Source: Mucilaginibacter dorajii (GTDB taxonomy: Bacteria; Bacteroidota; Bacteroidia; Sphingobacteriales; Sphingobacteriaceae). Taken from it: a DNA stretch of 64,000 bases. Shown piece after piece: positions 17,262 through 25,687 of this stretch. The notes under the pieces are model-generated. The model had not been told where the DNA came from. It searched no databases and saw only the letters and a list, made by a program, of their open reading frames with translations. Position 1 is the stretch's first letter; every line of letters starts with the position of its first letter. The stretch covers positions 143,466 to 207,465 of the forward strand of contig NZ_JANTYS010000012.1 in the NCBI RefSeq assembly GCF_024808255.1, given 5' to 3'. The position numbers were made by a program, and so were the translations under genes.

Positions 17262-17726
17262 ATGCCAAATACCTATACACAATTATATATCCATTGCGTT
17301 TTTGCTGTCAAATACCGGCTGGCCGTTATAGAACCTCAATGGGAAGATGACCTGCATAAATACATTACTGGCATCGTAAAAAATAACGGACATAAAATGC
17401 TGGCCATTAACTCGGCCACCGACCATTTACATATGTTCATCGGTCTCGATCCGCAACAATCAATCTCCGAAATGATGCGGCTCGTAAAAGGCGATAGCGC
17501 GGAGTTTATTAACAAATCGGGATTTACAAAAAGGAAGTTCCAATGGCAACGAGGCTATGGCGCATTCAGTAATAGTAAATCGCATATTGATGGGGTGGTA
17601 AAATACATCCTTAACCAAAAACAACATCACCTTAAAAAATCATTCAGGGATGAATATCTGGAAATATTAAAAGGTTATGATGTTGAATTCGATGAAGAAT
17701 ACATCTTCACCGATCTACTGGATTAA
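17262..17726 (+). CDS. REP-associated tyrosine transposase (Y1 HUH, IS200-like/RAYT)
   Basis: The 154-residue protein is a Y1 single-strand transposase: HUH motif H55-L-H57 in ATDHLHMFIGL and candidate catalytic Y115 in VVKYILNQKQHH, with the GYGAFSNSKS block before it. Such enzymes cut and rejoin single-stranded DNA at hairpins. Next to the GTAG-headed palindromes this makes it a RAYT and not an autonomous IS200: no left and right IS ends or second copy are visible. I start at ATG 17262, since the TTG at 17256 lies in the -7 box. The gene looks intact. Confidence 0.85.
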   Translation: MPNTYTQLYIHCVFAVKYRLAVIEPQWEDDLHKYITGIVKNNGHKMLAINSATDHLHMFIGLDPQQSISEMMRLVKGDSAEFINKSGFTKRKFQWQRGYGAFSNSKSHIDGVVKYILNQKQHHLKKSFRDEYLEILKGYDVEFDEEYIFTDLLD

Positions 17727-17821
17727 GTTGATACGCTCCTGTAATATAACGCCCCGTAAACACGAAGGGGCAGAATGCATTAAGCCCGGCTTTGTGTTAA
17801 GTTATATAATACCAATTTACC

Positions 17822-18202
17822 CTACAGAACCTGGAATGCCTTTTGGGTCATTGGCTTTGGAAAGTAAGAGGTAACGCACGAATAATTTTTTGACCGGGAA
17901 ATATCTTTAGGCAAAATGGAGAATGAAACAATATGAATAGTGATCTCTTTAGCAAGCGTTCCTGATATTTGGTTATACTCGTCCAAAAAATCCCATCCAC
18001 TAAAAGAATCCATATATAGGTCAAGGAAAATTACGTCGGGGAGTTCGGTGGGTTTGTGCATATTATCCTTAAGGAATTTAATAGCACTTTTAGCGTCCAT
18101 ATAATACTTAACATCTTCAAAAGTATTTGATTTGGCCTGGTGATTTTTAATGATGGCTATATCAATGTAGTTATCATCAATACACAATAAACGTTTTGAC
18201 AT
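17822..18202 (-). CDS. Stand-alone response-regulator receiver domain protein
   Basis: The 126-residue protein is a single CheY-like domain: acidic pair in LLCIDDN near residues 6-10, phospho-acceptor Asp in DVIFLDLYMDSFSGW, Ser/Thr in VSFS and the conserved Lys in FPKPM. There is no output domain, so it should act by protein contact in a phosphorelay. The start is taken at ATG 18202 (MSKRLLCIDDN), 18 bp after a minus-strand TATATTTG box. No histidine kinase is adjacent. Confidence 0.85.
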   Translation of the reverse strand: MSKRLLCIDDNYIDIAIIKNHQAKSNTFEDVKYYMDAKSAIKFLKDNMHKPTELPDVIFLDLYMDSFSGWDFLDEYNQISGTLAKEITIHIVSFSILPKDISRSKNYSCVTSYFPKPMTQKAFQVL

Positions 18203-18220
18203 AAGGTAGGGGTTAGTAGC

Positions 18221-18228
18221 CAAATATA
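18221..18228 (-). promoter_or_regulatory. -7 element (TATATTTG) of the receiver-domain gene
   Basis: An exact TAnnTTTG box on the minus strand lies 18 bp before the ATG at 18202 and supports that start over an upstream in-frame ATG. The AT-rich stretch from here to about 18525 shows no gene or clear repeat. Confidence 0.5.
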
Positions 18229-18525
18229 GCAATTAGTTGTAAAGTTAAAGCTAAATATATTTTTTTAATTAAATAAGTTAATCAACTATTACACAACACT
18301 ATAACAAGGTAATATTATTGAATTTAAAAGCACAGTCGGGTAACATAGTTAAGTTTTTAATATTACGATTAGTTAAGGTAATATCCATCCTGTTTATTGA
18401 TATAATAGCAACTTTTTTTCTCAGAATAGAATTATTGCCGCATACATATAGGAAGATCAATGCATGCAATTAAAAAAAAGTTACTTGCAACGGAAGAATT
18501 AAAAGCAACTATTAGGGCTAAATAT

Positions 18526-18745
18526 TTACACCACCTCCCTCACCCCCGGCACCCTCACCACGCCCAGGGCAACTAAAAATGATATGCCCACTACAAGTGT
18601 GGCCACCAGCAATTTAACAGCAGGATCGGCCGTTCAGGGCTTAAGCAGCATGGATACTGAAATAAGTATCAGCGGGTGTAAAATTTGGCAGCTATAGCAT
18701 TCGGGGTTTACAAACTGTCCATCGCTTAAGCTTGTGTACCATTTA
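18526..18745 (-). pseudogene. Possible remnant of an acyltransferase-3 family membrane protein
   Basis: One minus-strand frame reads a hydrophobic C-terminal-like sequence (CYSCQILHPLILISVSMLL, then an in-frame TGA, then KLLVATLVVGISFLV and VRVPGVREVV before a TAA at 18526-18528). ILHPLI resembles the FYILHQPVI motif near the end of acyltransferase-3 proteins, and the two hydrophobic stretches stay in one frame across the stop. The upstream part is missing, cut off by the nitrilase gene. Short and degenerate, so tentative. Confidence 0.3.
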
Positions 18746-19699
18746 TTATTTTCCCTCACCCATCCAGGCTACAGCCTGCATACTTTCATGGCTGCCACCA
18801 ATTATTGCTGAATATAGTTCAGGTCGGCGGGCTTTAAGGTATCGGTATCCTCCGGCCTGCTTTAATTTTTCGGGGTTGAGCTCAGCAAAGGCTACTTCAT
18901 TGTTAAGTGAGCGGCATTCTGCTAAAATATCACCAAATGGATCGATGATCATGGCGCAGCCATTTTTTAACTGATCATCATCCATACCAATTGGATTTGA
19001 GAAAACCGCGTAAATGCCATTATCATAAGCGCGTGCAGGCAACCACTTCATTAGCCAGGCACGGCCTTTTAAGCTGTCGAACTCTTCGCGTAAAAGCTGC
19101 TTGTTCTTTTCCTTATCCAGCCAAAGCCTGGCATCAACAAACCCGGCCCCCGGTCTGGGCGATGGTGTACACATAGTAACGTGGGGCATAAATATCACCT
19201 GTGCACCAAGCAGGGTTGTAGCCCTTACATTTTCAATGATATTATTATCGTAACAAATAAGGATCCCGCATTTCCATCCATATAAATCAAATACGGTGTA
19301 GCTATCGCCCGGTACAAGGTGCGGGTTAATAAAAGGATGAAGTTTGCGGTGTTTGGCAACCAGTCCGTTTTTATCTACACATACGTAAGCCTTAAAAAGA
19401 TTACCGGCCAGGTCTTTTTCAAACAAGCTGGCCAGCACCGCGATGTTAAACTCCGCGGCAATGGCAATGAGTGCCGTTACGGATGTCCCGTTGGGAATTA
19501 CCTCGGCAAGCTCGGTCAGTTCGGCTTTTGATAAGTTTCGGGCAAATGTGTAGCCGGTAACAGAGCATTCGTGAAAAGCAATTGCGCCAGCCCCTTGCTG
19601 CGCTGCTTTTTGGGTAAGTTCCCTAATGATACTTAAATTATAAGCTTTGTTGCCGCTGCGGTTTTCAAATTGGGCGGTCGCTATTTTCAAATTTTCCAT
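18746..19699 (-). CDS. Carbon-nitrogen hydrolase (nitrilase superfamily)
   Basis: The 317-residue enzyme carries the full Glu-Lys-Cys triad: E44 in AFHECSVTGY, K119 in AKHRKLHPF and C149 in GILICYDNNIIEN. The family hydrolyses nitriles, amides or N-carbamoyl compounds in the cytoplasm. The insertion around CTPSPRPGAGFVDARLW and the closing RYLKARRPELY place it near amidase-like branches, but the substrate is not clear. Upstream on the same strand, 65 bp away, is an AraC-type regulator, probably of this gene. Confidence 0.88.
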   Translation of the reverse strand: MENLKIATAQFENRSGNKAYNLSIIRELTQKAAQQGAGAIAFHECSVTGYTFARNLSKAELTELAEVIPNGTSVTALIAIAAEFNIAVLASLFEKDLAGNLFKAYVCVDKNGLVAKHRKLHPFINPHLVPGDSYTVFDLYGWKCGILICYDNNIIENVRATTLLGAQVIFMPHVTMCTPSPRPGAGFVDARLWLDKEKNKQLLREEFDSLKGRAWLMKWLPARAYDNGIYAVFSNPIGMDDDQLKNGCAMIIDPFGDILAECRSLNNEVAFAELNPEKLKQAGGYRYLKARRPELYSAIIGGSHESMQAVAWMGEGK

Positions 19700-19764
19700 A
19701 GTTTACTTTGTTGTAAGGCAAAATTATGGAGTGCCTGACGATTGTCTTTGTAAAAAACCGACAA

Positions 19765-20583
19765 TTATAAACCTGCGGTAGTTTGCAGGAAATTTAAAGC
19801 AAGCACATTACTGTTACCGGCATATTGCTGCGGTGTTAAGCCTGCGTTTTTCTTAAAATAATTATTCATATGGGGCTGATCATAATAACCGCCTTCATAA
19901 TACAAATCGCCTATTTTGGTGGTTGCCCGACCCTCCCTGAGCAGTTTCAAAAAATTGCCCATTTTAATAATGCCGCAAAACTTTTTTGGACCGATGCCTA
20001 CCTGGGTTTTAAATTTCCGTTCCAATTGCTTTTCGGTAACAGGAAGTTCCTTTAAAAGTGATTCAACACTAATGATCCCCTTGCGCCGCGTAATGAGGTT
20101 AATGGCATGGGGCACCAATAGATCGGGCTGTACAAAAAGCCTCATTTTTTGGAGGAAGAACTTTTCAATATGCTCAATTTTAGCCTGATAGTGAGGAGCG
20201 TTTAAAACCTGATCTTCCAGATCGGCGCCCTGTTGCCCAAACAGGTATTTCAAATCCAGCTTGATATTGTTGAGTTCGACAACAGGCATCTTTGTAAGTG
20301 CATAAATGGCATAGGGCTGCAAAACAACAACCAACATTTTTAAGCTGCCTGCCGACAACAGATTTTGGTATTGCGTGATCTGCCCGTACAAAAAACTTTG
20401 AGGATGAAGGTAGTTTTCATTTTGATGGCGCTGCCAAAGCGGTTGCGACGAGTAAAAAACAATGCCGGGATTACCATCGGCAAAAATCCTGAGATTCAGC
20501 GTCTGCGTAGCCTCATTTTCCAATACCAGGTAGTGTTTAATAAGATGAGCTAACGAAGCAGCGGGCAAAATTTGCATATACAC
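19765..20583 (-). CDS. AraC-family transcriptional regulator
   Basis: The N-terminal 150 residues form a beta-rich sensing domain of the DUF6597 type (AASLAHLIKHYLVLEN ... FADGNPGIVFYSSQPL). Residues from about 165 to 260 carry two AraC helix-turn-helix motifs (SVESLLKELPVTEKQLERKFKTQVGIGPKKF and IGDLYYEGGYYDQPHMNNYFKKNAGLTPQQYAG). It is 272 residues, co-oriented with and directly upstream of the nitrilase gene, its likely target. Confidence 0.85.
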   Translation of the reverse strand: MYMQILPAASLAHLIKHYLVLENEATQTLNLRIFADGNPGIVFYSSQPLWQRHQNENYLHPQSFLYGQITQYQNLLSAGSLKMLVVVLQPYAIYALTKMPVVELNNIKLDLKYLFGQQGADLEDQVLNAPHYQAKIEHIEKFFLQKMRLFVQPDLLVPHAINLITRRKGIISVESLLKELPVTEKQLERKFKTQVGIGPKKFCGIIKMGNFLKLLREGRATTKIGDLYYEGGYYDQPHMNNYFKKNAGLTPQQYAGNSNVLALNFLQTTAGL

Positions 20584-20643
20584 CTATATGATATAAAGGT
20601 ACATATTTCAAACAAGCCTGAAGGGCAGGCGATATGTTTATAA

Positions 20644-21291
20644 TTAATCGCTTATTTCCAAATTGGCAAAGTCATTGGTTAGCCCGTCAGAGTAAAGGCC
20701 AAATAGCCCGTCCTTTCGGTCGCTTAACATGGTTACAGTTAATGAAGGAGTGGTAGAATGGTTTACATAAACAGTTAGCAAATCACCTTTAATCACAATA
20801 GTGGCATGAAACCAGGCATCCATATCGGGCACAGGAGTAACTTTATTTTCATAAACACCAGGATGTTCTTTACGGAGCTTAGCATAATCATTATCGGGAA
20901 TGTGCATGTACGCTACCGACCATTTATGCCTTGCCGTATCCACATGTTTAAAATTAAAGGGTCGAAAATAAAGGATATCGCAGGTGGTGGTATCTGTACC
21001 GCGAAAAGCTATCCCCAGGAAACTTTTCAAAAACTCATTTTTGCCCCTCAGGTCAATATCAACTGTACCGTTTTTAAAGTTGATCCCTTTAATCCAAATG
21101 ATGCCTTTAGTGGTGATGGCTCCTTGTTTGGCGCCTTCCAAAACCTGCGTTTGATGGGCGGGAACGGTAATGAGTCTGCCTGCTTTTAATAATTGCTGCA
21201 AGTTATATTGCTTTACCTGCGCGCCCGCGGCTATTGAGCAAATACTAAGCAACACGCACAGTTTTAATTTGATTAATGATAGCCTTTTCAT
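20644..21291 (-). CDS. Secreted protein with concanavalin-like (DUF1080/GH16-like) fold
   Basis: The start at 21291 gives MKRLSLIKLKLCVLLSICSIAAGAQ, a good signal peptide; the longer frame to 21354 adds non-signal residues. The mature 190 residues show the beta-sandwich pattern of 3-keto-disaccharide hydrolase/LamG-type domains (FKNGTVDIDLRGKN, FLGIAFRG, WFHATIVIKGDLLTVYVNHS, GLFGLYSDGLTNDFANLEIS). No catalytic residues can be named. It may bind or cleave a carbohydrate outside the cytoplasm. It stands alone, 60 bp from the AraC gene. Confidence 0.65.
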   Translation of the reverse strand: MKRLSLIKLKLCVLLSICSIAAGAQVKQYNLQQLLKAGRLITVPAHQTQVLEGAKQGAITTKGIIWIKGINFKNGTVDIDLRGKNEFLKSFLGIAFRGTDTTTCDILYFRPFNFKHVDTARHKWSVAYMHIPDNDYAKLRKEHPGVYENKVTPVPDMDAWFHATIVIKGDLLTVYVNHSTTPSLTVTMLSDRKDGLFGLYSDGLTNDFANLEISD

Positions 21292-21410
21292 TTGCCTTAT
21301 TTTAAAGTAAACATACAGCATTGTATGGCTATTGGGCAGTTCAAACCTGTGCAAGTTTGTTCAAGTTTTGATAAGGGGAGTTTTGAGATTGGTATGCGTA
21401 TTAAAGAAAA

Positions 21411-21505
21411 TGTCATTTCGAACGAGCATGCGCAGAGAAAAGCGGTGGGCGAGGAGAAACTATCTCTTGAGCGCACAAATCCCTGCAGGTTCGTTCGAAA
21501 TGACA
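21411..21505. repeat. MITE-like element with 15-bp perfect terminal inverted repeats
   Basis: TGTCATTTCGAACGA (21411-21425) and TCGTTCGAAATGACA (21491-21505) are exact inverted repeats bounding a 95-bp element with GAGGAGAAACTATCTC in the middle. I recognise this from memory as a widespread intergenic element of Bacteroidota (GTCATTTCGA...). It has no ORF of its own; reading frames crossing it on both strands are artefacts. I see no clear target duplication. Confidence 0.65.
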
Positions 21506-21719
21506 ACTCTTTTTATTTTGGCCAAAAGCTTAACAAACTATGGGTATGCGGTTGGCCTGTACCCGGCACCGGCCAACATTCATGTTTCAAGAGCGTGCTT
21601 GAAACAAATGGGATACGAACTATCAGACATGGAAGATAGAGATTATGGCCAAACGCTTTTTTTTACCGACGACGATGGCTACTCCTATTGTTTTAGGATT
21701 GCTACATCAACATAATTTT

Positions 21720-22010
21720 TTATGCCGATTTCCAGATCTTGAACACATTTTTGTACCGGGCTTCGTTATCCTGGATAATAATTGACAAATGATTTTGCCG
21801 AACGGGGAAGTGTTGATCAATAACCCGGTAAATTTGCTGAAGCACATTACCCAATCTCGATTCAAAATCAGTCTGGCTTATTTTGATCAGTACCTGGTTG
21901 CCCAGGCTGGCTACGGTACCATGATCGCCAAGTTCGTTTTTCAACAAGTGAATTACATCAGTTGTGAACGTTCTGGCAGCCATTTCTGCCAGCGAAATAA
22001 TTTCATTCAT
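21720..22010 (-). CDS. Small hypothetical protein (96 aa)
   Basis: An acidic-to-neutral helical protein, with segments MNEIISLAEMAARTFTTDVIHLLKNELGDHG and IYRVIDQHFPVRQNHLSIIIQDNE. There is no signal peptide, membrane segment or recognised motif. The coding pattern is plausible and the frame is intact. Function unknown. Confidence 0.5.
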   Translation of the reverse strand: MNEIISLAEMAARTFTTDVIHLLKNELGDHGTVASLGNQVLIKISQTDFESRLGNVLQQIYRVIDQHFPVRQNHLSIIIQDNEARYKNVFKIWKSA

Positions 22011-22212
22011 AGTTTGATCCTAAAATATCTCAATCTTAAAAATTAATGAGAACAGCGAGGAGTTGTTTCGCGCATTTTTTTTTGATCTTTTAGCAGCTTC
22101 CGGAACATCACCTTTCATCAATACTATAACAGGAAAGGATTTAAAAAAGTTTAAAAAAACATGCAAATTACTTAACTGTGACAAGTAAAAACAGGTTCCA
22201 TACCATAATACA

Positions 22213-22242
22213 TTGAAAATTAAAACCTTATCATTATATTTG
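22213..22242 (+). promoter_or_regulatory. Bacteroidota promoter of a small membrane-protein gene
   Basis: TTG at 22213-22215 and TATATTTG at 22235-22242 are 19 bp apart, an ideal -33/-7 arrangement. The box ends 21 bp before the ATG at 22264. Confidence 0.6.
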
Positions 22243-22263
22243 TTTTACTTAAAAACAATTGCA

Positions 22264-22392
22264 ATGTATTTACTTAGAAAAATCAATTATAATAGCTTTA
22301 CTGGTAAAATCATTTTATTAATTATAATCTCAATATCGGTTTTATTTATCGGGTATATGTTTGGGAAGTGTATTTGGTATTTGTCACACTAA
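22264..22392 (+). CDS. Small single-pass membrane protein (42 aa)
   Basis: A short ORF, MYLLRKINYNSFTGKIILL..., with one strongly hydrophobic helix at residues 16-33 flanked by Lys/Arg on the N-side and ending GKCIWYLSH. It sits behind a well-formed promoter with correct spacing and is the only ORF in the 440-bp gap between two minus-strand genes. This supports a real small gene, though I know no homologue. Confidence 0.45.
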   Translation: MYLLRKINYNSFTGKIILLIIISISVLFIGYMFGKCIWYLSH

Positions 22393-22451
22393 TAAAATTG
22401 GGGCTTTCAATCCTGACCTAACTGATACGTAGCTACCTAAATAAATTAGTT

Positions 22452-23864
22452 TTAATACTTTAGCTCTTCTATCCAATCACCCACTGTTTTCAATGCAACC
22501 GGGTTTATAGTTTCTTCAATTTGGCCGTATTCGGCAAGGCTGCCTGTGGTAGCTTTTTGTAATAAGTGATTTAAATTGGCCAATGGCACCACCTGGTAAT
22601 GCTTGTTACCACCTTTTTCCATACTTGCTTTAATACCTGCAAGGTTTTCGGTGCTGCTTACCTGTTTATCTAATGTACCATTGATGGCCAACAGCGGGCA
22701 GGTAACTTTTTTCAGATAATCATCAGGGTTTAAGGTCATAAAATACCTTAACCAGGGACTTACAATACTTGCCGATTTGGCTTTTACAAATTCATCCGCG
22801 GTTTGGTTACCCAGCGTGCCTGATGAAAACACGCGCGCTATCTGGTACAACAAAGTATCGGCCTTTATCTTAAACGCTGCTGTTGGCAGGTTTTGGTTTT
22901 CCCTGATAAGTTGATAAATTTTATTGTTAGATGCCAGCGCCTGTGTTATTGCTTTTTCAGGCGCACCCAATAATCGCATCTGATCGGCCGATTGTTTTTG
23001 CATCAATACCTCGGATGGTACACCCGGGCCTGCCAACAGCACCACAAACTTAACCGCTTTATTTCGGCTGGCTACCATGGGCGCTATAATGCCGCCTTCG
23101 CTATGCCCCATGAGGCCGATGGCTGCATATTTAAGATCGGCACGTGAGCTCAGGTAATTCACAGCTGCTTCGGCATCGTCGGCAAAATCGGCTGTGGTGG
23201 CCCCGGTAAAATCGCCTGTTGATTTGGCTATACCCCGGTCATCATATCTTAACACAGCAACGCCCCGGCGGGTAAGCCAATCGCTCCAAACCAAAAACGG
23301 ACGGTGATTAAACAATTCCTCGTTACGGTTTTGCGGCCCCGAGCCGGTTATCAATACCACTACTTTTGATACTTTGCCATTGGCAGGTATGGTTAAGGTG
23401 CCGGCTAACCGGTCGCCGGCTTTGGGGTTTATAAAAGTAACTTCCTCCTGCTTATATGGAAAATCTTTAGGGTCCTGGGGGCGTGCAGCTGGCTTAGTCG
23501 CTATTGCCGAGTTTTTATTTGTAGATAATACCAGTGGTAATATAGCAGCACCTTGTGTAAAAGAGCCTTTGATCTTGTTACTATCGGGCACAAAAGTACC
23601 GGTGTATTTGATATCGAATGTCGTGGCATCAATAGTAACCTGATTACCAATAACAGTGGTTGCCGTAGTTGCCAGCTGTTTGCCTCCCTGATCGGGGCTA
23701 TCCCAGGTGGTAGTGTATTTATCTGCCGTTCTCAAAATGTGAAACACCAAATGTATCGATGTACCATTCACATTTAAAATACCATACCAATCGCCGGCAA
23801 TACTTTGGGCAAATGACGTAGTAACAGCTAAAATAAAAACGAAAGTAACAAGGCATTTTTTCAT
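22452..23864 (-). CDS. Secreted alpha/beta hydrolase with N-terminal lipocalin-like domain
   Basis: A signal peptide (MKKCLVTFVFILAVTTSFAQ) precedes a 100-residue beta-domain (GDWYGILNVNGTSIHLVFHI). The alpha/beta hydrolase begins near residue 130. The nucleophile elbow GHSEGG has S255, preceded by a loop with VAVLRYDDRGIAKSTG, which fits dienelactone hydrolase/S9-like esterases. The likely acid and His lie in the last 100 residues (AINGTLDKQV, LANLNHLLQ). At 470 residues it matches the known two-domain family. Periplasmic esterase or peptidase is the best call; substrate unknown. Confidence 0.8.
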   Translation of the reverse strand: MKKCLVTFVFILAVTTSFAQSIAGDWYGILNVNGTSIHLVFHILRTADKYTTTWDSPDQGGKQLATTATTVIGNQVTIDATTFDIKYTGTFVPDSNKIKGSFTQGAAILPLVLSTNKNSAIATKPAARPQDPKDFPYKQEEVTFINPKAGDRLAGTLTIPANGKVSKVVVLITGSGPQNRNEELFNHRPFLVWSDWLTRRGVAVLRYDDRGIAKSTGDFTGATTADFADDAEAAVNYLSSRADLKYAAIGLMGHSEGGIIAPMVASRNKAVKFVVLLAGPGVPSEVLMQKQSADQMRLLGAPEKAITQALASNNKIYQLIRENQNLPTAAFKIKADTLLYQIARVFSSGTLGNQTADEFVKAKSASIVSPWLRYFMTLNPDDYLKKVTCPLLAINGTLDKQVSSTENLAGIKASMEKGGNKHYQVVPLANLNHLLQKATTGSLAEYGQIEETINPVALKTVGDWIEELKY

Positions 23865-24025
23865 TTGTGACAGATTTTAAGCCAAGATAGCTTTTTTGGG
23901 CTAATTTGGATAGTGGGACCATGGGATTTTGGGATGATAAGACTTTGGGACTTCAGGATTCGGAGGCGACAGGAAACAAACCCACAAAGCTGTTTTAATG
24001 TTTATTTAAAAGATTTACAAACATT

Positions 24026-24210
24026 ATACTCAGCCATAAGTACCTCATAAAACATAGTTATGGCTGAGTATATATTTTATAATCGGCCACAAGTATATTT
24101 AAAAACATAGTTGTGGCTGAGTATATATTTTTATAATCGGCCACAACTATGTATATTTGTATAGTTATGGCTGATTATACTACACCAATAGTTAGCCACA
24201 ATTATAAATT
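24026..24210. repeat. Seven alternating copies of a 17-bp motif, ~53-bp period, in a promoter
   Basis: The motif TAGTTRTGGCYGAKTAT appears in both orientations: inverted near 24026-24042, forward near 24056-24072, inverted near 24080-24096, forward near 24108-24125, inverted near 24134-24151, forward near 24161-24179 and inverted near 24188-24206. Forward TGGC cores at 24061, 24114 and 24168 are 53-54 bp apart. A TATATTTG -7 box (24152-24159) lies between the last pair and 75 bp before the ATPase ATG. The pattern could be a multi-site operator; function is inferred. Confidence 0.7.
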
Positions 24211-24234
24211 TCACAACATTTTATAGCTATATAG

Positions 24235-25668
24235 ATGAAAGAAATTATTGGCCGCATAGATGAAAAACGGATACTTGAGCAAACTTTAAAATCTACCGAG
24301 GCAGAACTGATTGCCATATTTGGCCGCAGGCGGGTAGGTAAAACATACCTTATCCGCAAATTCTTTCAAAAACAAATGATTTTTGAGTTTTCGGGCGTTC
24401 ATAATGCAACTTTAAGGGAACAGCTAACAAACTTCAGCAATACATTGGCCGAAGCAATGAAATTACCTGTTCCTCCTGTCATCCCAGCCAACTGGACACA
24501 AGCTTTTCAAATGCTTAAAAATTATGCGGAGCCGCTGCTAAAGAAAAATAAATGTGTTATTTTTTTGGACGAGTTTCCGTGGCTAAGTTCCGCAAAATCG
24601 GGATTTTTGCCGGCCTTTGAGTTTTTTTGGAATTCATGGGGAACAAAGCAAAACAACCTAATTTTAACCATTTGTGGCTCCGCAGCATCCTGGATGATTC
24701 AAAAGGTAGTAAACAATAAAGGCGGTTTGCATAACAGGATCACCCGCAAACTGAGGTTGCTCCCTTTTACCCTTGCCGAAACCGGTGAATATTTGAAGCA
24801 CAACAACGTAAATCTTGATCACTATCAAATAGCACAGTTATACATGGTTGTAGGCGGAATTCCGCAATACTTAAAAGATATTTTACCGGGGCAAAGCGCG
24901 GCCCAGAATATCGACCGGATATGCTTTACCAAGGATGGCGCTTTACAAAATGAATTCAATAACCTTTACCGGTCGTTATTTGCCGAGGCAGATAAACATA
25001 TTTTGGTTGTAAGAGCACTTGCCGATAAACCATCGGGCTTAACCCGCAAAGAAATCATTACCGAATGTGGTTTATCAACCGGTGGTACAGCCACACTACT
25101 CCTTGAAGAGTTAACAGAATCGGGCTTTATATCTCCTTACCTCCCGTTTGAAAAAAACACGCGCGACAGCATTTATAAACTTTCTGACGAGTACTCAAGA
25201 TTTTACCTGAAATTCATGGAAAGCAGTCGTGCTACAGGCACCGGAACCTGGATCAAATTATCCACAACCCCATCCTGGCGAAGTTGGAGCGGCTTAGCTT
25301 TTGAAAGTGTTTGTTTAAAACATACCAAAGAGATTAAAGCAGCATTAGGTATAGCAGGGGTTTATACCGAAGAATCGGCGTGGAGGTATGCTCCTGGCAA
25401 AGGCCGGCAGGGGGCACAAATAGATTTACTATTTGACAGACAGGATTTTTGCATTAGCATTTGCGAAATGAAGTTTTCGACCACAGCCTTTACAATAGAC
25501 AAAGCCTATGCTGCAGAACTGGTGCAAAAAAGAGATGTTTTCAAAAGCAAAACCAAAACCTCAAAAACATTATTTATTGTAATGGTTACCACTTTTGGCA
25601 CCCAGGATAACAGCTATAAATTAGGGCTTATTCAAAACGATATTAAGCTGGAGAGTTTGTTTAAATAG
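24235..25668 (+). CDS. AAA ATPase fused to a PD-(D/E)XK-like nuclease domain (DUF234 type)
   Basis: Walker A GRRRVGKT lies at residues 30-37 and Walker B IFLDE with D112-E113. A winged-helix segment follows near 265-330 (GLTRKEIITECGLSTGGTATLLLEELTESGFI). The C-terminal part has QIDLLFDR with D397, then E411-M-K413 (ICEMKF), the signature of PD-(D/E)XK nucleases found in the DUF234/DUF4143 ATPases. At 477 residues it is full length. It has no operon partner but a striking repeat-rich promoter. These proteins are widespread in bacteria and archaea with poorly known roles; a defence or mobile-element role is possible but unproven here. Confidence 0.85.
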   Translation: MKEIIGRIDEKRILEQTLKSTEAELIAIFGRRRVGKTYLIRKFFQKQMIFEFSGVHNATLREQLTNFSNTLAEAMKLPVPPVIPANWTQAFQMLKNYAEPLLKKNKCVIFLDEFPWLSSAKSGFLPAFEFFWNSWGTKQNNLILTICGSAASWMIQKVVNNKGGLHNRITRKLRLLPFTLAETGEYLKHNNVNLDHYQIAQLYMVVGGIPQYLKDILPGQSAAQNIDRICFTKDGALQNEFNNLYRSLFAEADKHILVVRALADKPSGLTRKEIITECGLSTGGTATLLLEELTESGFISPYLPFEKNTRDSIYKLSDEYSRFYLKFMESSRATGTGTWIKLSTTPSWRSWSGLAFESVCLKHTKEIKAALGIAGVYTEESAWRYAPGKGRQGAQIDLLFDRQDFCISICEMKFSTTAFTIDKAYAAELVQKRDVFKSKTKTSKTLFIVMVTTFGTQDNSYKLGLIQNDIKLESLFK

Positions 25669-25687
25669 CTAAATTACCAATACAAAT

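Noticed and set aside
17262..17726. Complete autonomous IS200/IS605 insertion sequence
   Set aside because: No left and right end hairpins of IS200 type, no TnpB and no second copy were seen; the GTAG REPs next to it point to a RAYT.
21332..21715. 127-aa plus-strand ORF ending in a plausible MGYELSDMEDRDYGQTLFFTDDDGY tail
   Set aside because: Its first half crosses the 95-bp MITE-like element, so the whole ORF cannot be original. The tail could be a remnant of a small gene, but there is not enough to call it.
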